Shown: positions 15,572 to 24,204, numbered from the stretch's first letter. The stretch is DNA of 46,560 bases from Bacillota bacterium (GCA_021805735.1 JAJZEE010000020.1:1-46560); one strand, 5' to 3'. Program-made: numbers and translations. Notes: a model not told the origin generated them from the sequence alone.

Positions 15572-16903
15572 ATGAATGCGGTCGCGCGGACTTTAAGAAC
15601 GATCATGTACAAATTTGGGGTGGCGGGCCTGGCCATGGTGTCCGGCCTGTTCCTGGTTCCACGGTATTTGACAGTGGCTGACAACGGCATCTATAAACTT
15701 GTTCTTGTCTATGCACAGTTGTGCGCGACTTATCTTGCAGGATATGGCAATTTTTTTAACTTCGGCCTGAACCGTCAGAAGCTTCCACGCGAAGCCCTCG
15801 TTGGCATCATTATGCGCCTTTATGCTCTCGTTGCGATAGCAGCAGCGGTACTTACAGTGGTATGCCTCCTTCTGGCGCCGGAACGCCCCGTTTTTGGTTA
15901 TGTCGCGTTTGCCGTCGGAACCGTGCCCTTGGCGGTCTTGTTTGGTTATACGACGAAGCTGGTACAAGCCTTAAACGAAATTGACTGGCTGAATCGACTC
16001 AACACGATACAGGCACTGTGCTTTGTCGTATTTGCAGTAACGATCATGGTGAGCCGCCATTTCGATGCGGCCATGGCGCCGTATCTGCTGACCCTGACTT
16101 TGGGTGGCTGGTTTCTCTCCTATCTGATCGCAGCAATCACCGCGTACGTGGTGGCCGCGCGTCTTTCCGGAGTAAAGCTTCTTCCCTCAAAGCATCCGGA
16201 ACTTCGTCGGCAAGTATTTGCCTACGGTCGGAAAACTTCCCTGCAGCAACTACTTACTCAATTCAATCTGCGCGGAGACCTCATCCTTGTCGGGGTTTTG
16301 GCGGGAACCACGGCTGCAAGTCTGTACGGCATGGCGGTCACTGCTTCAGAGGTGCTGTGGCATATATCGTCAAGTATCTCGTTGCTCATCTACGCGCGGG
16401 TTGCGGCAGAAGAACGCGGCGGCTCGATCGCCCTCATAGAACGCACATTTCGCTTTACGCTGGCGTTGCTGGTAGCAGCAGCCGCCTTCATGATGCTCGT
16501 CTTCCCCCCGCTCATTCATTTTGTGCTCCATAGTCGCTATGATCGCTCCATCCCCGTCTTTGAAGTGTTGCTGCTAGGCACCATCGCCTATGGCACGACC
16601 GCTCTGTTTTCGCAGTTCTTTACAGACCAACTCGGGAAGGTAAAGTTTCCTCTCTACATGCAGGCGGCGAGCATCGCCGCCAATGTGCTCATCTGCCTTT
16701 TGCTGATACCCCGGGTGGGCATCATGGGCGGCGCGCTCGCTTCCTCGTCGGCTTACGTCGTGAGTTTGACGCTTTGCATCATCTACTTTAAGCAGCAGAC
16801 CAAACAACCGCTCAGTTCTCTCTTTAAGGTGACCCGCGCGGACCGCGACTTAATCAGACGCCTGCTGCCGCGCCCGCGCAGCATCCACGAAGGCGGCAAA
16901 TAA
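15572..16903 (+). CDS. Polysaccharide biosynthesis flippase (MOP/Wzx-like)
   Basis: This 443-residue membrane protein has about 12-14 predicted membrane helices and the family look of oligosaccharide/lipid flippases of the MOP superfamily: MYKFGVAGLAMVSGLFLVPRYLTVADNGIYKLVL at the N-terminus and a second-half NIL-type amphipathic region. It should move lipid-linked sugars across the membrane for envelope polysaccharide. ATG 15572 has GGAGG 6 nt upstream, and I discard the 45-codon extension upstream because it lacks a ribosome binding site. Its last 54 nt overlap the 3' end of the convergent amidotransferase gene. No glycosyltransferases are nearby, so the exported glycan is unknown. Confidence 0.85.
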   Translation: MNAVARTLRTIMYKFGVAGLAMVSGLFLVPRYLTVADNGIYKLVLVYAQLCATYLAGYGNFFNFGLNRQKLPREALVGIIMRLYALVAIAAAVLTVVCLLLAPERPVFGYVAFAVGTVPLAVLFGYTTKLVQALNEIDWLNRLNTIQALCFVVFAVTIMVSRHFDAAMAPYLLTLTLGGWFLSYLIAAITAYVVAARLSGVKLLPSKHPELRRQVFAYGRKTSLQQLLTQFNLRGDLILVGVLAGTTAASLYGMAVTASEVLWHISSSISLLIYARVAAEERGGSIALIERTFRFTLALLVAAAAFMMLVFPPLIHFVLHSRYDRSIPVFEVLLLGTIAYGTTALFSQFFTDQLGKVKFPLYMQAASIAANVLICLLLIPRVGIMGGALASSSAYVVSLTLCIIYFKQQTKQPLSSLFKVTRADRDLIRRLLPRPRSIHEGGK

Positions 16904-17578
16904 GCGCCTGTGCCCCGGATTTTCACGCCACAAATTTTCGGGATGCCATTGCACGCCGAGAACAAACGCCCTGGCCGGATCTTCGATCGCTTCGATCAAC
17001 CCATCGCGGCTGCGGGCAGAGACGACATACCCCGGCGCAAGGTCGCGCACGGCCTGGTGATGGAATGTATTGGTTGCCAACTCCCGCTCACCGCAGGCTC
17101 TCTGCAGGAGCGTGCCAGGCACGATATCCACGACGTGAGCCAAGTGATTGCGCGGCGCATTCTGGGCATGCTGCATGTCACTGTTCCATTCGCGCAGTAA
17201 ATCCTGGTACAGGGTTCCTCCCATCACGGCGTTCAGAATCTGAATCCCTCTGCAAATGGCAAATACAGGTTTGTCAAGCACCAACATGCGTTCCAACAGC
17301 AGTTGCTCCATCCGATCCCGGATCGGAGACACTTCTCCGAGCCCCTGTCGCGGTTCTTCGCCGAACATCTGAGGCGCGATATCTTCGCCGCCGGTGAGCA
17401 GGAGGCCATCCAGTTGCAGCGCCATGTCAGCGACAGCCTCCGGGGAAACGGTCAGTGGCAACGCCATCGGGAGGCCGCCTGCCTCATAGATCCCCTCTGT
17501 GTAATCCTGGCCGACAAAGATACCCGGGATATTATTCCTTACATAGTGATATACCGTAACGCCAATTAACGGACGCAC
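16850..17578 (-). CDS. Peptidase C26 / gamma-glutamyl-GABA hydrolase-like glutamine amidotransferase
   Basis: The 242-residue class I glutamine amidotransferase resembles PuuD, which cleaves gamma-glutamyl-linked compounds. The nucleophile Cys lies in FAICRGIQILNAVMGG, with the His-Glu pair in GVQWHPE near the C-terminus, and LLLTGGEDIAPQMFGEEP near the middle. I place the start at GTG 17578 (V-R-P-L-I-G-V-T), with AGGAG 7 nt upstream; a longer form from 17605 lacks this. The 3' end runs 54 nt into the opposite flippase gene. Substrate is not determined; in Firmicutes these often act on gamma-glutamyl polyamines or gamma-glutamyl peptides. Confidence 0.88.
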   Translation of the reverse strand: MRPLIGVTVYHYVRNNIPGIFVGQDYTEGIYEAGGLPMALPLTVSPEAVADMALQLDGLLLTGGEDIAPQMFGEEPRQGLGEVSPIRDRMEQLLLERMLVLDKPVFAICRGIQILNAVMGGTLYQDLLREWNSDMQHAQNAPRNHLAHVVDIVPGTLLQRACGERELATNTFHHQAVRDLAPGYVVSARSRDGLIEAIEDPARAFVLGVQWHPENLWRENPGHRRLFAAFVDAARARQQASD

Positions 17579-17619
17579 AACCGATCTCCTCTCTTGCCAT
17601 GACACACATCATGCCTTTG

Positions 17620-18900
17620 TCACTCGTGTCCCCAACTCGCCAAGTACTGTTTCTGCTCTTGCGTCAATTCATCAATCGCGGCTCCCACCGCCTGCAACCG
17701 CATGCGCGCGACTTCCTCGTCGATGTCATGGGGCAACTTGTGAACCCCTGCCGGCAAGGAATCCTTCATCACGTAAAGTAAAGCCAACGCCTGCAGCGCA
17801 AACGTCATATCCATGACTTCCGCGGGGTGGCCATCTCCGGCGGCCAGGTTGACCAGTCGCCCCTGCGCCAGAAGATACATCCTGCGCCCATCTGCAAAAA
17901 CGAATTCCTCCACGTTGGGCCGAACCGCGTTCACTTGCTGCGCGCGAGTCCGCAAGTCGGGAATGCTGATCTCCACATCAAAATGACCTGCGTTGGCCAG
18001 TATGGCCCCCGACTTCATCACGTCAAAATGCGCTCCCGTGATGCAATCCCTGTTGCCAGTCACGGTGACGAAGAAATCTCCGACGCGGGCAGCCTCTGCG
18101 ATTGGCATCACAGTGTGGCCGTCCATGATCGCTTCAACCGCTTTGATGGGATCGACTTCGCAGACGACCACCTTGGCGCCGAGCCCGCGGGCTCTTAGCG
18201 CCACGCCTTTCCCGCACCACCCGTAGCCGACGACAACCACTGTCGTGCCTGCGACCAAAAGATTGGTTGTGCGCATGATTCCATCCCACACAGATTGGCC
18301 CGTTCCATAGCGATTGTCAAACAGGTACTTGGAGTAGGCGTCGTTAACCGCGATCATGGGAAATTGCAAGATGCCCTGCTCGGCCATGGCGCGCAAACGC
18401 AATATGCCCGTCGTCGTTTCTTCGCATCCACCGACGATTTCAGCCAGCTGATCCGGTCGATCGCGATGAAGCGTCGATACGAGATCGCCGCCGTCATCGA
18501 TCACAAGCTGAGGATGAAAATCAAGCGCAGCCTGAATGTGACTCCCGTACTCCTGTGCGGTGGCGCCATGCCAGGCGTACGCGACGACGCCATCATGGAC
18601 AAGCCCGGCAACGACATCGTCCTGCGTAGACAGAGGGTTTGACGCAACAACTGCAACCTCCGCCCCGCCTGCCTGAACAACCTTGGCCAAGTAAGCCGTT
18701 TTGGCCTCGAGATGCAAACAGATCACCACGCGCTTTCCAGCAAACGGACGATCACGCGTAAACTGTTCTTCAAGACTGCGCAACAGCGGCATACGCCCCC
18801 GCACCCACGCGATCTTGCGCAACCCCTGTGGATAAAGTTCATAGTCGCGAATACGCGACTGCTCTGTGACACGCGTTTGCGCCGATGTAACCTCGCTCAA
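17620..18900 (-). CDS. ahcY: Adenosylhomocysteinase
   Basis: This NAD-dependent enzyme reversibly splits S-adenosylhomocysteine to adenosine and homocysteine, clearing the by-product of methyltransferases. The NAD-binding Rossmann motif [15 protein letters not shown] is clear, and VTGNRD and [13 protein letters not shown] (substrate and NAD contacts) follow; the N-terminal [14 protein letters not shown] is typical of the bacterial type. I start at TTG 18900 with GGAAGGTGG about 10 nt upstream (426 residues, the family norm); an in-frame TTG at 18936 would give 438 residues. The gene is separated from the small membrane protein upstream by 77 nt, which include AT-rich promoter-like sequence. 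Confidence 0.94.
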   Translation of the reverse strand: MSEVTSAQTRVTEQSRIRDYELYPQGLRKIAWVRGRMPLLRSLEEQFTRDRPFAGKRVVICLHLEAKTAYLAKVVQAGGAEVAVVASNPLSTQDDVVAGLVHDGVVAYAWHGATAQEYGSHIQAALDFHPQLVIDDGGDLVSTLHRDRPDQLAEIVGGCEETTTGILRLRAMAEQGILQFPMIAVNDAYSKYLFDNRYGTGQSVWDGIMRTTNLLVAGTTVVVVGYGWCGKGVALRARGLGAKVVVCEVDPIKAVEAIMDGHTVMPIAEAARVGDFFVTVTGNRDCITGAHFDVMKSGAILANAGHFDVEISIPDLRTRAQQVNAVRPNVEEFVFADGRRMYLLAQGRLVNLAAGDGHPAEVMDMTFALQALALLYVMKDSLPAGVHKLPHDIDEEVARMRLQAVGAAIDELTQEQKQYLASWGHE

Positions 18901-18977
18901 TGCGTTGGAACCACCTTCCTGATGAGCATTCGTCAAGCTTTAGATTACTATGTTTTACGCCAAAGGTATAGTGAAGG

Positions 18978-19265
18978 CTACCATCCCGCATACACCGTCA
19001 ACAGATAAATCGCGGGCGGCAGAGCAAACAGGGCGTAGAGAATTCCGCGCAGCCACATACCGCCGGCCAGTTCCTCCCGAGCCTCCGCGTCTCTGTTGAA
19101 CAAGGCTCCAGCCGCGATCACCCATACGAGAATGCCGCCCGCCAGTTCAAGCGGCCCCAGAGCAGCGCCCACAAACCGATACATGGCGCCCGTCCACCAC
19201 ATATTCAGGAGACTGTACCCATAGGCGCTCAAGATCGCCAGGCGCAGCGAACGTTCCGACAGCAT
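18978..19265 (-). CDS. Small membrane protein coupled to permease gene
   Basis: The 95-residue product has about three hydrophobic segments (roughly 8-27, 31-55 and 75-93) and no recognisable family motifs. ATG 19265 forms a TGATG overlap with the permease stop and has GGGGGG 8 nt upstream, so the two are translationally coupled. Partners of this permease family in other Firmicutes are membrane proteins of the YcgQ type; this one is much shorter and lacks the C-terminal DUF1980 domain, so equivalence is only a guess. A role as permease subunit or modulator fits the context. Confidence 0.6.
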   Translation of the reverse strand: MLSERSLRLAILSAYGYSLLNMWWTGAMYRFVGAALGPLELAGGILVWVIAAGALFNRDAEAREELAGGMWLRGILYALFALPPAIYLLTVYAGW

Positions 19266-20263
19266 CAGACCCACCCCCCTGTGGAAACCTGGTTGACAAG
19301 CAGCGCACAGGCAAAAATAAGGATGAACGCAGTTGTCAAACCGACTGTCACCGTACGTTTCGAGAACACCTGAGGCATCAGGAGCAGATTGCGTAAATCG
19401 GTTAGCTGGCCCGCAAGCATAAAGGCCATGACTGCGCCGGGCGAGAACAGTGTTGTCAGACTGGCCGCAACAAACGCGTCCGCTTCAGAACAGAGGGATA
19501 ATACACTACCGAGACTCATCAGCAACAAAATCGACCACACAGAGTGTTGCGTGAATCCCGTGACCACTTGCATTGGCCACAGCCCCTGCGCCACAGCGGC
19601 CAACAGAGCGCTGGCCACAAAGAAGGGTCCTACCGCAAATAGTTCGCCTACTGAGTGATCAGCGGCGTGTCGCCAGGCGGTCCAACCACGCCGTTTTGTC
19701 CTGGGATGCGCATCAACCTCCCATTTTTCGGTAAGCGCGTCTTCCCCAAACCGCACGACGAGACCCGCGACAATAGCGATGACAAACGCGCCGCCCGCTC
19801 TCCACAACACCCACGACCACTGTTGATGAAACGCCGCGAATGTCGAGAGTAAGGCCACAAGGTTGACTGTTGGCGTACCGAGCGCAAAAGTAAATACAAC
19901 AGACTCGCCAACACCCTTGCGGCGCATGGTACGGGCCACCGGAATCGTTCCGCAGTCGCAGACGGGCAGAAAGAGTCCGAGTACGCCGGCCGTCAACCGA
20001 CCGCTCAGCGAATCGGACAGAAACGCAGACAACCCGTTTGCGCCTACGAAAGAATCGATCAGCGCCGACAATGCAACCCCGATCACGATGAACGGGAACG
20101 CTTCCCAGACAATACTTTGAAACAGCGTCTTTACCATCTGTATATGTGACGCGTACTGCACATGGGATGTCTCGTAAAATCCGATCGCAAGGATACAGAG
20201 GACGATCAAACCGGCTAACGTCGTCGTCCTGAGTTTTGCCCCTACCAGTGCGCCGTGAGTCAA
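19265..20263 (-). CDS. UPF0718/ArsP-type permease
   Basis: The 332-residue membrane protein belongs to the DUF318/ArsP permease family (YcgR-like). The marker GLFLPVCDCGTIPVARTMRRKG in the first half is the family's conserved cysteine-containing loop; it is followed by membrane segments, a cytoplasmic linker (VRFGEDALTEKWEVD), and a second set of membrane segments with SLCSEADAFVAA. The family exports organic arsenicals or other small metabolites in some bacteria; the substrate here is unknown. I start at TTG 20263 (GAGAGG 10 nt upstream); the open frame extends to 20353 but that part falls in the intergenic inverted repeat and has no membrane character. Confidence 0.8.
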   Translation of the reverse strand: MTHGALVGAKLRTTTLAGLIVLCILAIGFYETSHVQYASHIQMVKTLFQSIVWEAFPFIVIGVALSALIDSFVGANGLSAFLSDSLSGRLTAGVLGLFLPVCDCGTIPVARTMRRKGVGESVVFTFALGTPTVNLVALLSTFAAFHQQWSWVLWRAGGAFVIAIVAGLVVRFGEDALTEKWEVDAHPRTKRRGWTAWRHAADHSVGELFAVGPFFVASALLAAVAQGLWPMQVVTGFTQHSVWSILLLMSLGSVLSLCSEADAFVAASLTTLFSPGAVMAFMLAGQLTDLRNLLLMPQVFSKRTVTVGLTTAFILIFACALLVNQVSTGGWV

Positions 20264-20322
20264 TGCCGACCCGCCTCTCTGAACTGAAGTGACTGTCCCG
20301 GAAAACACCTTCCCTGCCCGCC

Positions 20323-20391
20323 GGGATCGTATACTGTGCCGCTGCTCAAACACGGCGGCGCCGAACTCGCCTCGGCACAGTATACGATCCC
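20323..20391. repeat. 19-bp perfect inverted repeat with 31-nt loop
   Basis: Bases 20323-20341 (beginning GGGATCGTATAC, ending GTGCCG) and 20373-20391 are perfect reverse complements. Each arm also contains GTATAC, itself palindromic. No T-run follows either arm. It lies just upstream of the permease gene on the minus strand, so it could be an operator pair, an attenuator-like leader stem or a remnant of a small repeat element. Confidence 0.75.
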
Positions 20392-20509
20392 AGCCAAGCG
20401 GGTCTGTTTGTACACCCTATTCAGAGTTCGGACAACTCATGCCATCAGGCGCTCACAGGAACCGGCGAGTTAGTCCATCGGTGCTTGTAAGACTGTCTAA
20501 CGCGTGTAT

Positions 20510-20536
20510 TTATATGGACTCCCTCCTTATATGGAC
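20510..20536. repeat. Pair of TTATATGGAC direct repeats
   Basis: Two identical decamers at 20510-20519 and 20527-20536 are separated by 7 nt (CT-rich). The same TATGGACAC element appears at 796-804 in the DUF1657 leader, which may be chance. A 17-nt period could suit a factor binding same-face sites. Confidence 0.4.
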
Positions 20537-20539
20537 ACG

Positions 20540-20569
20540 AAAAAACGGGCCTGAAGTTTTCTTCAGCCC
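20540..20569 (-). terminator. Intrinsic terminator after mazF
   Basis: On the minus strand GGGCTGAAG (20569-20561) pairs with CTTCAGGCCC (20556-20547) around an AAAA loop, with one bulged G, followed by G and TTTTTT (20545-20540). It lies 55 nt after the mazF stop and ends the mazEF transcript. Confidence 0.8.
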
Positions 20570-20623
20570 ATCGGTAACCATTCCGTGTATACTGGAATAT
20601 CGTAATTCAATCGTTACATTCAG

Positions 20624-20974
20624 TTAGAAGTCGATCAAGGATAGACTGATCTGCAGACACTCATCCACTCTGCGCATCAGTTCATCGTCCAGGTGGGTGA
20701 TCTTTTCTGTCAGTCGCTGTTTGTCAATGGTCCGAATCTGTTCCAGAAGCACGACTGAGTCGCGTTCAAGCCCATACTCCGATGCGATGATCTCCACATG
20801 AGTAGGCAGTTTTGCCTTTTGAATCTGCGCGGTAATCGCTGCCACAATCACGGTGGGACTAAATCGGTTGCCGATGTTGTTTTGAATGATCAAAACGGGA
20901 CGAAATCCACCTTGCTCAGACCCCACAACGGGAGACAGATCCGCATAATAAACGTCACCGCGCTTGACGTTCAT
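20624..20974 (-). CDS. ndoA: mRNA interferase EndoA (MazF toxin)
   Basis: EndoA cleaves mRNA at specific single-stranded sites and is the toxin of the MazEF pair. The protein of 116 residues matches the length of the Bacillus enzyme, with [35 protein letters not shown] and [15 protein letters not shown] segments. ATG 20974 has GGGGTG upstream; the frame is open to 21034 but those residues belong to the antitoxin region. It lies 4 nt after the antitoxin stop and before a strong terminator. In Bacillus these genes follow alr; here an alr gene is not visible. Confidence 0.96.
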   Translation of the reverse strand: MNVKRGDVYYADLSPVVGSEQGGFRPVLIIQNNIGNRFSPTVIVAAITAQIQKAKLPTHVEIIASEYGLERDSVVLLEQIRTIDKQRLTEKITHLDDELMRRVDECLQISLSLIDF

Positions 20975-20978
20975 GCGT

Positions 20979-21251
20979 TTACACCCCGCTGACAAGTCGT
21001 CGCGCAATGACTTCGGCTTCCGCCTCGGCCTCAAATGCTTCAGACGCCAGCCGCAAGTTGATCACTGCCATCTCTTGATAACCCTGTTGCAGAAGTTCGC
21101 GGATCCTTTGTTTTTTCCGTTCTCGCACATACATCGCCGTCGCCTGTCTGATCAGATCGCTCCTGCTATTCCGTTCCTGGGCCACTAAACCATCAACCTC
21201 ATCCAATAGATAGGGTGGCATGCTCACGGCAATCCGCCTTGACCTCGACAA
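20979..21251 (-). CDS. ndoAI: Antitoxin EndoAI (MazE, ribbon-helix-helix)
   Basis: The 90-residue CopG/RHH antitoxin binds and blocks EndoA. It has an N-terminal beta strand [20 protein letters not shown] and the RHH helices [20 protein letters not shown], then the family segment [32 protein letters not shown] near the end, which closely follows Bacillus EndoAI. I start it at TTG 21251 with GAGGGGG 8 nt upstream; the open frame reaches 21314 but the extra residues are unlike the family and no ribosome binding site precedes them. A -10 element (TATAAT) lies about 37 nt upstream. Confidence 0.93.
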   Translation of the reverse strand: MSRSRRIAVSMPPYLLDEVDGLVAQERNSRSDLIRQATAMYVRERKKQRIRELLQQGYQEMAVINLRLASEAFEAEAEAEVIARRLVSGV

Positions 21252-21287
21252 TGCTAGATCCCCCTCACGACCCCAATTCCCTTTCGT

Positions 21288-21293
21288 ATTATA
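21288..21293 (-). promoter_or_regulatory. -10 element of the mazEF promoter
   Basis: TATAAT on the minus strand with only a weak -35 match. It would start transcription about 30 nt before the TTG of ndoAI. Confidence 0.5.
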
Positions 21294-21418
21294 ACGCACT
21301 TCGGAGAAAGACATCCAGTTAAAGGTGAAGTTTCTTCATTATTTTTCTGAAACTTGGCGATTCGCGATAGACATGCGGATTCACCTCACCCTGCAAGCAT
21401 ACCACAATTTCGCAAGAA

Positions 21419-21452
21419 GGGGGGCGCAAGCGCTGTGCGTCCGGTACCCCCC
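21419..21452 (-). terminator. G/C-rich hairpin after the lipoprotein gene
   Basis: GGGGGG (21419-21424) pairs with CCCCCC (21447-21452), with CGC/GCG pairing in the loop; on the minus strand it is followed by TTCTT. It lies 30 nt after the lipoprotein stop. The short T-stretch makes it a weak intrinsic terminator candidate. Confidence 0.4.
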
Positions 21453-21482
21453 TCAGCGAACAGAGGCGCCTGTTCCTCGCCG

Positions 21483-22502
21483 CTACTTCCCATAGTCGCC
21501 CATTGTGGATGCAGCCACCTGAATCATGTCACTCACCTTCATATCGGAGGTCAGTTGAAACTCAACGCCTCGGTGCAGCCAGTACATTTGATGAACGCCG
21601 CCAGATCCGATAAGCACCGCAGGAACACCGTACAGAGTCAGCAATTGTCCGGCGCCAAGATCCAGTCCCCCAGGTTGTGGTCTGCTCTCCACAATGGTGA
21701 ATGGTTCAGGTCCGGCATAGCGGACATACACGGTTCCGTTCAGTTCCGATTCATCTTCCAGGCTGTCGTTCGCCGGTACAAATGTCGGCTCTATCACCCC
21801 AAAGCCCTGCTCCACGGTACTCACAGGCATTTCAATCGCCTTCAGAGTGGTTGCCTGGTCAGGAGAAAAAGCTCCTGCGTCAAACGTAACGCCCTTTTGA
21901 AATGTCAGGTAAGTCATCGTAATCACAGGTTGCTTCTCTTTGTCGTACAGAATGATCTGTTTCGGCGCATAAGACCCCTGTTCGAGTTCCACCTTTTGGC
22001 TGCTGATGAGAGGATTGAGTGGATCAGTCGGCACCGTGAACGACACGACTTTGTCTTTCACAGAATACTGCGGTTCTGCAACTGCCAGAATCTTGCTGAG
22101 CAGCGAGTGGTACAGATACAGATGACCCTGCCGCTCGGCCCAATCCCCCTGAAACCGGATGACCCGCTTGACGCCGGGACTGATCAGGTAAATACCTTGC
22201 GCGTTGTGGACAATGATCTGCGAGATGTCCTTGTTTTCATTACCTAACGCAATCCGGTACAGATTGGGCGCCTGATACCACGTTTCGACATAATAGCGCT
22301 GAACGCCGTCCTGAATATGGACTGTCATAAAAGCTGTGCTCTTGTAACTGTTCATGCCGCTTTGCACAGATTGCAACTGTTTGGCCATTTGGGTTGCGCT
22401 CAACTGGCCGCAACCCACCAACGCCGCGCCGAGCCATAGTGTAAACAGAAAGGCGACCCAGTTTTTAGTTCGCACACGATCACCCCAATACCGTCGTATC
22501 AT
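21483..22502 (-). CDS. LolA-like lipoprotein (YdcC family)
   Basis: This 339-residue protein has a lipoprotein signal: a charged N-terminus, the hydrophobic VAFLFTLWLGAALVG stretch and the lipobox cysteine (C31) in LVGC. The rest is an outer-membrane lipoprotein carrier-like beta fold, with YYVETWYQAPNLYRI and the SDMIQVAASTM end, as in Bacillus YdcC, which lies near the ndoAI/ndoA genes and is linked to sporulation. ATG 22502 overlaps the nnrD stop (ATGA); a GTG at 22475 with GGGGTG 5 nt upstream would also keep the signal. Likely exported and lipid-anchored outside the membrane; its exact job is unknown. Confidence 0.82.
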   Translation of the reverse strand: MIRRYWGDRVRTKNWVAFLFTLWLGAALVGCGQLSATQMAKQLQSVQSGMNSYKSTAFMTVHIQDGVQRYYVETWYQAPNLYRIALGNENKDISQIIVHNAQGIYLISPGVKRVIRFQGDWAERQGHLYLYHSLLSKILAVAEPQYSVKDKVVSFTVPTDPLNPLISSQKVELEQGSYAPKQIILYDKEKQPVITMTYLTFQKGVTFDAGAFSPDQATTLKAIEMPVSTVEQGFGVIEPTFVPANDSLEDESELNGTVYVRYAGPEPFTIVESRPQPGGLDLGAGQLLTLYGVPAVLIGSGGVHQMYWLHRGVEFQLTSDMKVSDMIQVAASTMGDYGK

Positions 22503-24076
22503 GTCAAAGAGACCGTTACCTTGTCCATTGCCCGGGAAATTTGTCGAAAGGCCCGTCCCGTCCATGTCAGCAGATCAGAGGCGGTGAGTGACTCTTGCGT
22601 TTCCCTATCGGCGCACGCGAGGTCAGCAGCAAGTCCGTGCACGTATACGGCGAGAAGCGCAGCGTCCAAAGCAGAGTATCCACCGGCTAATAGTCCCGCC
22701 ACAAAACCTGCCAGAATATCGCCCGTACCAGCGGACGCCAGTCCCGAGTTTCCAGTCGTGTTGATAAACGCCACGCCGTCCGGGGCGGCAATGACCGTAG
22801 CCGCTCCCTTTAGCACGACATGCACGCCAAACTGTGCGGCAAATTCGACTGCATGCTTCACGCGGTCACCCTGCACTTCGGGAACCGCCAATCCCGTCAG
22901 GGCGGAAAACTCCTTGGGATGCGGCGTGATCACGGTAGCATGCCGCCTGCGCGCAAACCACTCCTGCATACCACCCGGCAAAGAAGCCAAAGCCTGTAGG
23001 AAATCCGCGTCAAGCACCAGGGGTATGGCAGCCTCCGCGAACGGAACCAGCGCGCTTGACTGTTGACTCGCCGCCTCCACAAACTGGGGCCCCAGACCCG
23101 GGCCGCACAAACCGCACGAAACATTGCCGAACAACGCCGCGCAGGACTTTGCTCGAGCCGTATCCCAATGATCGTTCTCGCCAGGATACCGCCTGATCAC
23201 GGTTTCCTGTGGAAAACTTTGGCGCACCGCCATGCTCAGTCCGTCAGGGGCAAAGTACTGAACGAGTCCAGCTCCCGCCCGATAAGCCGCCTGTACTGCC
23301 AGACGGGCGGCTCCATACATGCCGTCGCTGCCCGCCACGACGCCCACGCGGCCAAACGTTCCTTTGTGACTGTCAACAGGGCGTCTCAGGTAACGCTTTG
23401 TACAGTCAGGACCGGTCAACAAGAACGTTCTGGTTCCTGCGTCAATGGCCAACGCCTCGGGCATGGACAGATCAGCGATCACCACGGCGCCCGCATACTG
23501 CTTACCAGGGAACTGGTAGAGACCAGGCTTGGCAAAGCCGTAGGTCACAGTAACGTCGGCGCGAACGGCCGCTTCATCGACCAGCCCGGTATCGGCGTCC
23601 ACTCCAGTCGGAAGATCGATAGAAATCACCCTTTTGCCCGCGTCCACTATGGCCTTCGCGAACAACCTCACGGTACTGGAGAGTGGCAATCGACTGCCGG
23701 TTCCCAGCAAGGCATCGACAATCAGATCGCTGCCTGACAAGTCATCACCTGCATCGGCTACCGCGCCGCCAAGCGCGCGGTAGGAGCGCAACTGCGCAAA
23801 CGTCAACGGAGACAAGGCAGACTCTTCTGAAGCAAGCCATACTCGCACATGACAGCCGCGAGCGAACAAATGCCGTGCCGCGACAAGACCATCCGCGCCG
23901 TTATGCCCCTTTCCAACAACGATGTCGACCCGTTCCCGTCCAGTGGTCAGTTTGGCAGTGACAACATCCGCTGCGGCGACGCCAGCCAGCTCCATCAACG
24001 CGACAGCAGACACTCCAACCTCCCCGATCATGACTTGGTCGATCTTGCGCATTTGCTCCGCAGTCACCAGTAACAC
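22499..24076 (-). CDS. nnrD: Bifunctional NAD(P)H-hydrate epimerase / ADP-dependent dehydratase
   Basis: This 525-residue protein repairs damaged NADH and NADPH hydrates. The N-terminal YjeF_N domain (about 1-215) holds the epimerase: MLLVTAEQMRKIDQVMI, GKGHNGADGLVAARHL and IDLPTGVDADTG. The C-terminal ribokinase-like domain (about 230-510) is the dehydratase, with VITPHPKEFSALTG, VLKGAATVIA and NSGLASAGTGDILAGFVAGLLAGG. Both domains look intact. GTG 24076 has GGAGGG 6 nt upstream. It is co-transcribed with the YdcC-like lipoprotein and follows the hairpin at 24157-24204. Confidence 0.95.
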   Translation of the reverse strand: MLLVTAEQMRKIDQVMIGEVGVSAVALMELAGVAAADVVTAKLTTGRERVDIVVGKGHNGADGLVAARHLFARGCHVRVWLASEESALSPLTFAQLRSYRALGGAVADAGDDLSGSDLIVDALLGTGSRLPLSSTVRLFAKAIVDAGKRVISIDLPTGVDADTGLVDEAAVRADVTVTYGFAKPGLYQFPGKQYAGAVVIADLSMPEALAIDAGTRTFLLTGPDCTKRYLRRPVDSHKGTFGRVGVVAGSDGMYGAARLAVQAAYRAGAGLVQYFAPDGLSMAVRQSFPQETVIRRYPGENDHWDTARAKSCAALFGNVSCGLCGPGLGPQFVEAASQQSSALVPFAEAAIPLVLDADFLQALASLPGGMQEWFARRRHATVITPHPKEFSALTGLAVPEVQGDRVKHAVEFAAQFGVHVVLKGAATVIAAPDGVAFINTTGNSGLASAGTGDILAGFVAGLLAGGYSALDAALLAVYVHGLAADLACADRETQESLTASDLLTWTGRAFRQISRAMDKVTVSLT

Positions 24077-24156
24077 AAATTTCCCTCCGGTTTATAGAGA
24101 TATATTCGTTTGATCGTACAAGTAGTACCTTCGTCCAGTATGGCGCATGACACTCT

Positions 24157-24204
24157 CGCGACACAAGAAACGGGCGTCGCCGGACGCCCGTTTCTTGTGT
24201 CGCG
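24157..24204 (-). terminator. Perfect 22-bp hairpin terminator after the LCP gene
   Basis: Bases 24157-24178 and 24183-24204 are perfectly complementary with a GCCG loop. The core hairpin (CGGGCGTC stem) is followed on each strand by TTTCTTGTGT, and preceded by the complementary A-rich tract, so it should terminate in either direction. It lies 86 nt after the LCP gene stop, before nnrD. Confidence 0.75.

Larger units (their letters stand above)
20264..20623. other. 360-nt intergenic region between permease and mazF
   Basis: Starting from the mazF end (moving left) it holds the mazEF terminator (20540-20569), two TTATATGGAC direct repeats (20510-20519 and 20527-20536, 17-nt period), about 120 nt without clear structure, and a 19-bp perfect inverted repeat (20323-20341 and 20373-20391). 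I see no coding ORF with a ribosome binding site other than the permease start. Confidence 0.7.
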
